From Phytohabitans suffuscus (GTDB lineage Bacteria > Actinomycetota > Actinomycetes > Mycobacteriales > Micromonosporaceae), in NCBI RefSeq assembly GCF_011764565.1, contig NZ_AP022871.1:7440320-7504319 (forward strand): 64,000 nt of DNA, in the 5' to 3' direction. The position numbers were made by a program, and so were the translations under genes. The notes under the pieces are model-generated. The model was not told the origin of the DNA and searched no databases. It worked only from the letters and a program-made list of their open reading frames with translations. Each line of letters starts with the position of its first letter. Position 1 is the stretch's first letter. Positions 9,435 to 18,600 of the stretch are shown here, piece by piece.

Positions 9435-9478
9435 GGCACACCTCCGGGAAACGCGGTCACGGCACACCTCCGGGAAAT
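9427..9478. repeat. 26-bp tandem duplication of the mrpE translation-start region
   Basis: Two 26-bp units (9427-9452 and 9453-9478) differ only at their last base. Each carries, on the minus strand, GGAGG followed by GTGA. The upstream GTG (9460) overlaps the mrpD stop and opens a nine-codon frame (VTAFPGGVP) whose TGA (9431-9433) overlaps the GTG of mrpE. The ancestral junction was presumably a single GTGA overlap like the others in this operon. Confidence 0.8.
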
Positions 9479-10962
9479 ACCGCCTGTACATATGGATAGC
9501 GGGCGATCAGGTCGTTGGCCGCTGTGTCGGTGAGCTCGTACAGCGGTCCGGCGATCAGCGTGAGCGCGGCACCCGCGGTGACCAACGCCGCGGTGGCGGC
9601 GACCATCATCCGCGACGACGGTCGTGGTTGGGCGTCGTCGGGCACGCTGGCCGGGGATCGCCAGAACGCCAGGTTCCACACCCGGCCGATCGCGTACAGG
9701 GTGAGCAGGCTGGTCAGCATCGCGCCGGCGACCAGGATGTACGCCAACGGGCTGCCGTCCTGGACGCCGGCCTGGACCAGCCCGAGCTTGCCGAGGAACC
9801 CGGAGAACGGGGGGATGCCGGCGAGGTTGATCGCGGGGATGAAGAACAGCACGCCCAACACGGGGGCGGTACGCGCGAGCCCGCCGAGCCGGTCGATGGC
9901 GGTGGTGCCGCCGCGCCGTTCGATCAGCCCGGCGACGAGGAACAGCGTCGTCTGGATCACGATGTGGTGAACGGTGTAGAAGACCGCCGCCGCGATGCCG
10001 GCCCGCGATGCCAGCCCGACGCCGAACAGTAGGTAGCCGATGTGGCTGACCAGGGTGAACGAGAGCATCCGTTTGATGTCGGACTGGGCGACCGCACCGA
10101 GGATCCCGACGACCAGGGTGGCCAGTGCGGCGACCATCAGCAGGTCGGCTGCCCGGCCGCCGGGAAACAGCAGCGTCTCGGTGCGGATGATGGCGTACAC
10201 GCCGACCTTGGTGAGCAGACCGGCGAACACCGCGGTGACCGGTGCCGGCGCGGTCGGGTAGCTGTCCGGCAGCCACGCCGACAGCGGGAAGACGGCCGCC
10301 TTGATGGCGAAGGCCAGCAGCAGCATGCCCTGTAGGAGCAGGCGCACGCTGTCCGGCAGCGCGTCGAGCCGCGAGACGAGCTGGGCCATGTTGAGGGTGC
10401 CGGTGGCGGCGTACACCAGCCCGATCCCGACCAGGAAGATGACTGACGCCAGCAGGCTGACCACCACGTACGTGGTGCCGGCCCGGACGCGTGTCTCGGT
10501 CCCGCCGAGGGTGATCAGCACGTAGCTGGCGGCCAGCAGGATCTCGAAGCCGACGTAGAGGTTGAACAGGTCACCGGAGAGGAACGCGTTGGTGACCCCG
10601 GCGGTGAGGATCAGATACGTGGGGTGGTAGACGGCCAGCGGCGTCGCTTCGTCGCCGTCCGACGATCCCTGCCCGATCGAGTAGAGCAGCACGCACAGCG
10701 TCACCGCGGCGGAGACCACCAGCATGAGGGCGGCGAACTGGTCGGCGACCAGCACGATGCCCAGCGGCACCGGCCAGCCGCCCACCGCGACGACCAGCGG
10801 CCCCGACCGGGCCAGCGCCAGCAGCGCCACCGCCACGGCCAGTGTGGCGGTCAGGACACCGACGCTGACCGTCCGCTGGATACGGGGGCGCCGGAACATC
10901 AGCAGCGTCACCGCCGCGCCCAGCAGTGGCATCACCACCGGTAGGGGCACCAGCCAGGTCAC
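9457..10962 (-). CDS. mrpD: Mrp antiporter subunit D
   Basis: 501 residues from GTG 10962, overlapping the mrpC stop as GTGA (10959-10962). It has about fourteen helices of the complex-I NuoN/ND2-like proton-translocating family, including SLLASVIFLVGIGLVYAATG, a conserved Lys region (FAIKAAVFPLSAWLPDSYPT) and FTLVSHIGYLLFGVGL. MrpD is one of the two large membrane subunits thought to carry the ion pathway. The stop at 9457 overlaps a GTG inside the duplicated start region. Length and motifs are normal, so it should be functional. Confidence 0.92.
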   Translation of the reverse strand: MTWLVPLPVVMPLLGAAVTLLMFRRPRIQRTVSVGVLTATLAVAVALLALARSGPLVVAVGGWPVPLGIVLVADQFAALMLVVSAAVTLCVLLYSIGQGSSDGDEATPLAVYHPTYLILTAGVTNAFLSGDLFNLYVGFEILLAASYVLITLGGTETRVRAGTTYVVVSLLASVIFLVGIGLVYAATGTLNMAQLVSRLDALPDSVRLLLQGMLLLAFAIKAAVFPLSAWLPDSYPTAPAPVTAVFAGLLTKVGVYAIIRTETLLFPGGRAADLLMVAALATLVVGILGAVAQSDIKRMLSFTLVSHIGYLLFGVGLASRAGIAAAVFYTVHHIVIQTTLFLVAGLIERRGGTTAIDRLGGLARTAPVLGVLFFIPAINLAGIPPFSGFLGKLGLVQAGVQDGSPLAYILVAGAMLTSLLTLYAIGRVWNLAFWRSPASVPDDAQPRPSSRMMVAATAALVTAGAALTLIAGPLYELTDTAANDLIARYPYVQAVFPGGVP

Positions 10963-11402
10963 GAGGACCCCGCCCGGGTCACATCGCCGTCGGCGGCGTC
11001 GGTATCGGCGTCGGTATCGGCGTCGGCGGCATCCGATCCCTCGTCGCGTTCGGCCATCGCCATGATCCGGCGGTCCTCGATGTCGTCCTGCACCTCGTCG
11101 TGACCGACCAGGCGCCAGCTGCGGTAGGCCAGAGCGAGCAGGAACGCCGTCATGCCGAGGGTGATCACGATGGCGGTCAGGATCATGGCCTGGGGGAGCG
11201 GGTCGGTCATCTCACCGGGCTCGGTCGTGCCGACGATCGGCGGGCCGCCCGGCGCCGCGGTGAGTAGGATCAGCAGGTTGGCGCCGTTGCCGACCAGGAC
11301 CAGGCCCAGCAGCACCCGGGTCAGTGTGCGTTCCAGTAGCAGCGTCACCCCGGCGGCGAACAGCACACCCACGGCGACCAGCATGATCAGGCTCGGCTTC
11401 AC
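10959..11402 (-). CDS. mrpC: Mrp antiporter subunit C
   Basis: 147 residues from GTG 11402, overlapping the mrpA stop as GTGA (11399-11402). Three helices are of the NuoK-like type with TLTRVLLGLVLVGNGANLLI and DPLPQAMILTAIVITLGMTA, the MnhC/MrpC signature. The C-terminal tail is unusual: an Asp/Ala repeat (SDAADADTDADTDAADGD) encoded by repeated GTC/GGC-type triplets around 10985-11035. This low-complexity acidic tail probably varies between strains. It is a subunit of the multisubunit Na+/H+ antiporter. Confidence 0.92.
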   Translation of the reverse strand: MKPSLIMLVAVGVLFAAGVTLLLERTLTRVLLGLVLVGNGANLLILLTAAPGGPPIVGTTEPGEMTDPLPQAMILTAIVITLGMTAFLLALAYRSWRLVGHDEVQDDIEDRRIMAMAERDEGSDAADADTDADTDAADGDVTRAGSS

Positions 11403-14272
11403 ACCGGCTCCTTCGTTCGCTCTGCTTCGCGGTCGGCGTCCTGATGCCGGTCCACCTCGGCGCCGAGGCTGCGCAGTACGTCCAGGACCAGTCCCACGAC
11501 GATCAGATAGACGCCGACGTCGAACAGCGTCGAGGTGACCAGGTGGATGTGCCCCACCAGCGGCAGGTGCACGTCCAGCACCGCGCTCTGCAGGACCTGT
11601 CCGCCCAGCACCATGGCCCCGACCCCGGTGCCGACGGCGACGAACAAGCCCGCGCCGAGCACCGCGCCGGCGTTGACCGGGGCGGCGATCGCCAGCTCGT
11701 GCCGGCCGCCGGCCAGGTAGCGGACCACCAGCGCCAAGGCCGCGACCAGACCGCCGGTGAAGCCACCGCCGGGGCTGTTGTGGCCGGTGAACAGCAGGTA
11801 CACCGACAGCAGCACGATCGGGTGGAACAGCAGCCGGGTGACGACCTCGAGCATGGTGGAACGGCGGCCGGCCTCCACGGTGTGCCCGGCCATGAGCCAC
11901 ACCGATCCGCCGTCCGGTGGCTCTGACGGCACCTCGCCGGGCCCGCGGCGGTGCAGCCGCTGGGCGCGGCGGAAGATCAGGCTCGCCACCCCGGTGGCCA
12001 CCGCGACCAGCACCGAGATCTCGCCCATCGTGTCCCAGGCCCGGATGTCGACCAGGATGACGTTGACGATGTTGCGGCCGCCCCCGTACGACACGGCCAG
12101 GTCGGGAAAGTCCACCGAGATCGGCGTCGCGTTCCGGGCTCCGACGGCGACGTACGCCATGGCGGCCATGGCCGTGCCGACGGCGACGCCGATGCTGATC
12201 CGGATCCACCGGGTCCACCGCTGCGGCCGCTCGGAGAAGTGGCTGGGCAGCCGCCGGAGGACCAGCACCAGCATCACCATCGTGACCGTCTCGACCAGAA
12301 ACTGGGTCAGGGCCAGGTCGGGCGCGCCGTACAACAGGAACAGGCCGGCGACCGCGTAGCCGGTGATACCGACCAGGATCACCGCGGTCAGCCGCTGGCG
12401 GACCTGGGCGGCGAACACCGCCGCGGTTACCAGGACCGCCACCGGCAGCGCGTGCAGCGGCGCCTGCCACAGCTCGACCGGTTCCCCGAACGGCCTGCCC
12501 ACCGCGAGCACCGTGCCCACCAGGGCGATCAACACCAGCAGGGTGACACCCAGGTAGAACGGCAGCGACCCGCGCTGGGTAGCGCCGGTCACCTCCACCG
12601 CCATCCGGTCCACCGCGACCATCAGCCGGTCGTAGACAGCGCCCGCCGAACCGCCCACCGTGCGCGCCTGCCCGCGGTCAGCGCCGAACGTCCCCGCCCG
12701 AAACAGCGCCGCACCCAGCCCCAGCACCAGGACGGACAGGCCGAGCGCAACGCCCGGCCCGTGCCACAGCGCCAGGTGATACACCGGCCCGGTGACCCTG
12801 AACCGATCGGCGTACGGCGCCAGCAGCCGGTCCACCGCCGGCGCGGCGAGCCCGGCCACGAGGCCGGTCACGGCGAGCAGCATCGGGGCGGGCAGCAGCG
12901 CCCGCACCACCGTGCGGTCCACGCCCGGTGCGGCGCCGCCGGCCACCGCCACGCCGGACCCGGCCACCTTGGTGGCGAAGGCACCCCACAGGAAACGCAA
13001 CGTGTACGCCACGGTGAGCACCGAGCCCGCGACGACACCGGCCAGCACCACCCGGCCGGTGAGGCCCTGGTCGAACAGCGACGCGAAGACGGCCTCCTTG
13101 CCGACGAACCCGATCAGCGGCGGCAGCCCGGCCATCGAAGCCGCGGCCAGTCCGGCGGCCACGGCGAGCGCGGGTGCCCGCCGGCCAAGACCGCTGAGCC
13201 GGCGCAGGTCCCGCGTGCCGGTCGCCCGGTCCACGACGCCGACCACCAGGAACAGCGCCGCCTTGAACAGCGCGTGCGCCAGCAGCATCGCCGCCCCGGC
13301 CACCGCCGCATCCCGCCCGCCGGCGCCGAGCACGGCGGTCAGCAGGCCGAGCTGGCTGACCGTCCCGTAGGCCAGCAGCAGCTTCAGGTCGTGCTGGCGC
13401 AGTGCCACCCAGCCGCCGTACAGCATCGTGGCCACCCCGCCGACGAACACGACGACCCGCCAGGTCGTCGCCGCCGGCGCGCCGGACACGGTGATCGCCG
13501 GTGCGAGCTGCGCGACCAGGAAGACGCCCGCCTTGACCATCGCGGCGGCGTGCAGGTACGCGCTGACCGGGGTCGGTGCCGCCATCGCCGCCGGCAGCCA
13601 GAAGCTGAACGGGAAGATCGCCGACTTGGACAGCGCCCCGAGGAGGATCAGCACGACCGCCGTGGCAAGGTACCAGCCGCCCGGCAGCGCGTCGGCCACC
13701 TGCGACCACCGGTAGCTTCCGGCGTGCACGCCCAGCATGACGAAGCCGACCAGCATCGCCAGACCACCGGCGGTCGTCACCACCAACGCCTGCAGCGCCG
13801 CGCGGCGGCTGGGCCGGCTGGCCGTCGAATGCCCGATCAACAGGTACGAACAGACCGTGGTCAGCTCCCAGAACACGTACAGCAGGAGCAGGTCGTCGCT
13901 GACCACCAGGCCGAGCATCGTTCCGGCGAAGGCGACGAAGACGCCGGCGAACAGGCCCAGACCGGGCTCGGCCGGATCGAAGTACCGGCCGCAGTAGACC
14001 AGGACCAGCGCCCCGATCCCACCGACGAGCAGCACCATCAGCCACGCCAGCGCGTCCATCCGCAACGACAGCGTCAGCCCGACAGGGCCGACCCAGGAGT
14101 ACCTCGACTCGACGGCGCCGCCGTCGACGACCTGTCCGGTGTGCACGATCGCCCACCCGGCCGCCGCCAGCGGCGCCGCCGCCAACGCGTAGAACGCCCG
14201 CGGGCCCAGCCACCGCACCAGCGCCGGCGCCGCCACCGCGAGCGCCGCGTGCGCCAGCAGGAGGATCAGCAC
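11399..14272 (-). CDS. mrpA: Mrp antiporter subunit A with fused MrpB domain
   Basis: 957 residues from GTG 14272 (VLILLLAHAALAVAAPALVR). Further upstream in-frame starts exist, but their product lacks the hydrophobic start typical of MrpA. The NuoL-like core (VFVAFAGTMLGLVVSDDLLL, SAYLHAAAMVKAGVFLVAQL) covers roughly the first 500 residues, followed by the MrpA C-terminal helices (APDLALTQFLVETVTMVMLV). The last 150 residues are an MnhB-type domain (FTGHNSPGGGFTGGLVAALA), so mrpB is fused, as is usual in actinobacteria. It is the first gene of the operon and sets its promoter, which should lie in 14273-14741. Role: Na+ extrusion and alkaline-pH homeostasis. Confidence 0.92.
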   Translation of the reverse strand: MLILLLAHAALAVAAPALVRWLGPRAFYALAAAPLAAAGWAIVHTGQVVDGGAVESRYSWVGPVGLTLSLRMDALAWLMVLLVGGIGALVLVYCGRYFDPAEPGLGLFAGVFVAFAGTMLGLVVSDDLLLLYVFWELTTVCSYLLIGHSTASRPSRRAALQALVVTTAGGLAMLVGFVMLGVHAGSYRWSQVADALPGGWYLATAVVLILLGALSKSAIFPFSFWLPAAMAAPTPVSAYLHAAAMVKAGVFLVAQLAPAITVSGAPAATTWRVVVFVGGVATMLYGGWVALRQHDLKLLLAYGTVSQLGLLTAVLGAGGRDAAVAGAAMLLAHALFKAALFLVVGVVDRATGTRDLRRLSGLGRRAPALAVAAGLAAASMAGLPPLIGFVGKEAVFASLFDQGLTGRVVLAGVVAGSVLTVAYTLRFLWGAFATKVAGSGVAVAGGAAPGVDRTVVRALLPAPMLLAVTGLVAGLAAPAVDRLLAPYADRFRVTGPVYHLALWHGPGVALGLSVLVLGLGAALFRAGTFGADRGQARTVGGSAGAVYDRLMVAVDRMAVEVTGATQRGSLPFYLGVTLLVLIALVGTVLAVGRPFGEPVELWQAPLHALPVAVLVTAAVFAAQVRQRLTAVILVGITGYAVAGLFLLYGAPDLALTQFLVETVTMVMLVLVLRRLPSHFSERPQRWTRWIRISIGVAVGTAMAAMAYVAVGARNATPISVDFPDLAVSYGGGRNIVNVILVDIRAWDTMGEISVLVAVATGVASLIFRRAQRLHRRGPGEVPSEPPDGGSVWLMAGHTVEAGRRSTMLEVVTRLLFHPIVLLSVYLLFTGHNSPGGGFTGGLVAALALVVRYLAGGRHELAIAAPVNAGAVLGAGLFVAVGTGVGAMVLGGQVLQSAVLDVHLPLVGHIHLVTSTLFDVGVYLIVVGLVLDVLRSLGAEVDRHQDADREAERTKEPV

Positions 14273-14741
14273 GCCGCCCGCACCCCACGCGACGGCTCGA
14301 CCAGGTCGGCGACATGAGCGACCCCCACGCCGGGCAGGGCAATGCGTTCCATCGTCACGGACACTCCTGTTCAGGGGATCGGATGCGGTGACCCCGCCGG
14401 GCCATACCACATCGGCGGTCGCCGGAGGCCGTTACCCCCGCTCGGCGCACGCCCAAACCGGGGCAGCCGGCGACCCGTCCCGGAACCACCCAACCATCGG
14501 CGCGACGGGCATCCTGACATCGCCACGCCACCGCTTCACGCGGACCGGCGCCGACCTGGCCGTGCCACGGGCGAATGCCGACAGACGCCCGCGCGGGTCA
14601 AGCCTAGCCGCGACCCCGAGAGGACCGCCGGGTGGCGTAGGTGGCGTAGGTACGGGAGAAGTACGGGAACCGGCGGAACCACGCCGACTCCTAACGTCCC
14701 TGACGTCCGATCAACCGACGGACGGACCAGGGGAGAGTCGA
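14273..14741. other. Divergent intergenic region between mrp operon and NlpC/P60 gene
   Basis: 469 bp with no supportable gene. It should contain the leftward mrp promoter and the rightward promoter of the secreted hydrolase. I looked for the c-di-AMP (ydaO) riboswitch that often precedes actinobacterial cell-wall hydrolases and did not recognise its conserved boxes. A short direct repeat (GGTGGCGTAGGTGGCGTAGG) lies near 14633-14653. Confidence 0.5.
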
Positions 14742-15632
14742 ATGTTCACGAACAGATCCGTCCGACCGCGCCGGTCGCTTCCGGCGATCCTGCTCGCCGT
14801 GCTGGTGTCCCTCGCCGCCGGCCTTGCGGTGGCCTCGCCGGCCGCGGCCGCTCCGATCAGCAACCCGAGCCTCGAGATCCCGGTGGGCTGTCCGGGCGCT
14901 CGCGCCGTCATCCAGGTGGAGTGGGAGGGTACCCGCTCCGCCAAGGTGCACTGGGAGCTGAGCGACACTGGCGCGGACGGCAAGACACCGCTGATCAAAA
15001 TGGTTGCCCGGGACGCGGACGGCTCCGGCACCAGCTGGGTCTTCCGCAACGACGAGGTCGTGTTCGGCGTCGGCGGCGGCAAGGGCAGCTCCGCCAGCGG
15101 TGGTGGCGGATCCTGGGACCCTGCCGGGATCGCCCAGTTCAACCACCTCGAGGTGAAGGTCAGCAACGGCACGACTGCCGAGGGCACCGACTGCTCGATC
15201 GTGCGGAAGATCTACAACTTCAGCCGGCTCGCCTACCAGTACGCGCTCAACCAGAGCGGCAAGCCTTACGTCTTCGGCGCGGAGGGCCCCAACGCGTTCG
15301 ACTGCTCCGGCCTCGTCTACTACACCTACAACTTCGTGCCGAACTTCCCGACGTGGTCGCGCATGTCGTCGGCACAGCAGCAAAGCTGGGCGCAGTCGGC
15401 CGCCGGCGACAACAACGCGGACCTGACCAACCTCAAGAGCCGCGATGCCATCCGGGTCAGCCGCGGCCACCTGAAGGTCGGGGACCTGGTCTTCTACAGC
15501 GGCCATGTCGGCTACTACGCGGGCAGCGGGCTGCTGTACTCGGCGATGAGCCCGAGTGCGGGCATCGGCTACACCAGCGTCGACTACGCGACCCCGCTGG
15601 GCTACTACCGCGTCGTAGGCGTCACCGGCTAG
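14742..15632 (+). CDS. Secreted NlpC/P60 peptidoglycan hydrolase
   Basis: 296 residues from ATG 14742 with GGGAGAG upstream. A signal peptide with a double-Arg n-region and a long hydrophobic core ends at ASPAAAA (about residue 38). The middle 110 residues are an uncharacterised beta-rich domain (LEIPVGCPGARAVIQVEWEG). The C-terminal NlpC/P60 domain has the catalytic Cys188 in NAFDCSGLVYYTY and His255 in FYSGHVGYYAG. Such enzymes cut the gamma-D-Glu-meso-DAP or cross-link peptide bonds of the cell wall. The gene ends in a 4-bp tail-to-tail overlap with the large regulator on the other strand (15629-15632). The catalytic assignment is firm; the role (autolysin or spore germination) is open. 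Confidence 0.85.
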   Translation: MFTNRSVRPRRSLPAILLAVLVSLAAGLAVASPAAAAPISNPSLEIPVGCPGARAVIQVEWEGTRSAKVHWELSDTGADGKTPLIKMVARDADGSGTSWVFRNDEVVFGVGGGKGSSASGGGGSWDPAGIAQFNHLEVKVSNGTTAEGTDCSIVRKIYNFSRLAYQYALNQSGKPYVFGAEGPNAFDCSGLVYYTYNFVPNFPTWSRMSSAQQQSWAQSAAGDNNADLTNLKSRDAIRVSRGHLKVGDLVFYSGHVGYYAGSGLLYSAMSPSAGIGYTSVDYATPLGYYRVVGVTG

Positions 15633-18600
15633 CTCGTGAGCCGTGGCGCCGGCGGGCCCGGGCCGGCCCCGTGACGGGCCGGGTCCGCGAGGCGGTCGTG
15701 CGGGTCCGCGGTCGTGGAGCGAGGACGTCGAGAGTCCACGACCGCGGACCCGCACAGGGTGCCGCCGAAGGTCCGCGCCTGCGCCGCGAGCATGTCGAAC
15801 CCCAGGTCGCGCGCGACGCTCTCGGCCATGCCGGCCTCGCGCCGCGCCGATCCCGCGTCACCGGCCAGCGCGAGGGCGCGCGCGAGACCCACCCGCGCCC
15901 TCGCCTCCAGGTAGCGGTAGGAGTGGCGCTCTGCCACGCTGACGCCGTCGCGGAGCACGTCGAGCGCATGCGCGACGTCGCCGTTCTCCCGGAGCGCGTC
16001 GCCGAGCGTGCCAGCGGTCATCGCCTGGGCACGCCGGTCGTACATCTTGACGGCGAGGTCGTGCGCCTGCCGCGCGAGGCTCAGACCGGTGGAGAGGTTT
16101 CGCCGGTCGATTTCCAGGCGGCTCATCTCGTCCAGGGTGGAAAGCTCGCCACGCAGGTCTCCGCGCCTCCGGTAGCCGCGCAGGATGGTATCGAGGTGCT
16201 CGGCCGCTTCGGCGAGCGCGCCCCGCTGGCGGAGGGCGCTCGCGAGGTTACCCCGGTTGACCAGCGCGGGTCGCTCGCGCCCCGCCGCCTTGTTGATCTC
16301 CAGTGCCGCGCTGAGGCTCGCCGCGGCGTCCTGCCACCGTCCGCGGTCGAGCATGATCATGCCGAGTCCGTTCAGCGCCGCCGCGCGGATCGGCCCCGTG
16401 GGCTCGTCCCGCGTCACGTCGAGAGTCCGGCTGAGCCACGTCTCGGCATCGGCGAGGCGTCCGAGCTCGTAGTACTGCCAGCCGACGTTGTGCGAGAGAT
16501 AGGCCGCGGCCGTACCCCAGCCGGTCGCCTCCGCCATGCGCAGCGCGGCGAGCGTGTCGTCCAGACCCTCGATGTCGCGACCGACCAGGCTTCGCGCCTG
16601 CCCCCTGGACAGCAGCGTCGCCACCCGCGCCCGGCCGTCGTCCGTGCGTTCCGCCGCCCGCCAGCCCGCCTCGACGATGCGGTTCCAGCCGTCGACATGA
16701 CGATTGGCGAGAAAGTAGCCACGCATCTGGTCCGCGATCCGCCACGCGAAGTCCGAGAGCCCGTCGTCGCTGGCGGCGCGCTCGGCCAGCGACACCAGCG
16801 CGGTCGCCTCGGCGTCGAGCCAGGCGGCCGCCCGGTCCTCGTCAGGGAACAGGTCCTCCTTGCGCGGATGGCTGTCGAGCCGGAGCGTTTGGGGGAACGC
16901 CCAGTCCATCGCGGCGGTCACCCGCTCCGTGTACGACTCCAGCAGCCGCCCAAGGGCGTCCCGCCGGTCCTGGGCGCTCTCCGCCTCGGCCAGCTTCCCG
17001 GCGTACAACCCGAGCAGGTCATGGAACCGGAACCGGTGTGCCGAGTACTGCAGGAGCATGTTCGCGTCGAGCAGTTCGTCCAGGAGCCTCTCGGCCGAGG
17101 CGTCGTCCGTACCGAGCAGGGCGCCCGCCGCGGCCGCCCCGAAGTCCTGCCCCGGGTGGAGCGAGCAGAGCCGGAACGCACGCCGCGCCGGTGCGCTGAG
17201 GTTGTCGTAGCTGAGTTCGAAGCTGGCCAGGACGCTCGTCGACCCGTCGTCGAGCTGAGCGAGGCGACCGCCCTCGTCGCGCAGCCGTTGCACGAGGTCG
17301 CTGATCGCCCACGACGGGCGGCTCGCCAGTCGCGCGGCCGCGATCCGCAACGCGAGCGGAAGGTGACCGCAGGCGTTCGCCAGCTCCCGCGCGGTCCGGA
17401 CGTCGGCGGCGACCCGGCTGCGGCCGGCCGACGCCGTGATCATGTCGAGAGACTCGGCCATCGTCAGGGTGGCGAGAGGCACCGAGGTCGCGACCTCCAG
17501 CCCTCGCAGCAGACTCCGGCTCGTCACCAGCACGTCGCTCCGGCCGGAACCGGGCAGCAACGGTCGCACCTGTGCCGCGTCGCTGGCGTTGTCGAGCACG
17601 ACGAGCATCCGGCGTTCGGCCAACTCCGTACGCAGCAGGGACGATGCCTCGATGACGTCGCTTCCGACGCGATGGGCCGGGACACCCAGCGCTCTCAGGA
17701 ACCGGCCGAGGACCGCCGCCGGCGAGGCGGGCTCGCGCGACGCGCCGCCGAGGTCGGCATAGAGCTGGCCACTGGGGTACCGCTGGCGCAGCCGATGCCC
17801 GGCGACGTGCGCCAAGGCCGTCTTGCCGGATCCGGGGGCGCCGTGCACGAGGACGACCCGCGACGACGCGTGCCGCGTCTCATGGTCCGCGCGGTCGAGA
17901 GCGGCGACGATGCGTGCGAGTTCCGCCTTCCGGCCGACGAACCCGGCCGGGGCGGCCGGCGCCTGCTGGACGACCCGGCGCGACGCCGTCCCGCCCACCC
18001 GCCATCGCTGCCGCAGCACGCCGCGCTGGGCGTCGCGCAGCGGCTCGCCTGGATCGAGCCCGAGCTGGTCGCGCAGGTTGGCTCGGACGCGCTCGTACGC
18101 CGCGAGTGCCTCCGCCTGCCGCCCGCTGGCGGCCAGCGTGACGATCAGTTCGGCGTGGAGCGGCTCATGGAGCTCCAGGCGGCCGGCCAGCTCGCGCAAC
18201 CGCGGCAACGGACGCTCCGGCTCGCCGACCTCTCGCGCGACCTCGGCGAAGCGCCGTAGGAGGGTGGCGTACTCCTCGGTGACGGACGCCAGCAGCGGGT
18301 CCTCGCTCAGCTCGTCGATGTCGCATCCGCCCCGCCACAGGCCGGCCGCCTGGGCGAGGAGCTCGAGCGCGGACTCGGCCGGGGCGCCACGCGCCCCGTC
18401 GCTCAGCAGCCGGAAGCGAGCCAGGTCGAGCTGCTCGGCCGTGGCCACGAGCCGGTAGCCCGACGGCGTGCCGAAGATGAGACGCTCGCCCGAGGGCTCG
18501 ACCAGCCGGCGTAGTCGGGTCACGTGCGAGTGCAGGCGCCTCGTCGCGTCATCCGGCGAGTTCCGGCCCCGCGCCAGAGGGACGAGCCAGTCGTGGGTGA

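Noticed and set aside
10985..11035. Triplet-rich tract at the end of mrpC as a separate structural repeat
   Set aside because: It is in frame and encodes the acidic Asp/Ala tail of MrpC, so simple low-complexity coding sequence explains it.
14273..14741. c-di-AMP (ydaO/yuaA) riboswitch before the NlpC/P60 gene
   Set aside because: The conserved sequence boxes were not found; the expectation came only from the gene type.
14342..18259. A 1305-codon plus-strand frame over the NlpC gene and the large regulator
   Set aside because: It is a shadow of the minus-strand regulator and an alternate frame of the NlpC/P60 gene; composition is Arg/Pro/Gly-rich and no domain is recognisable.
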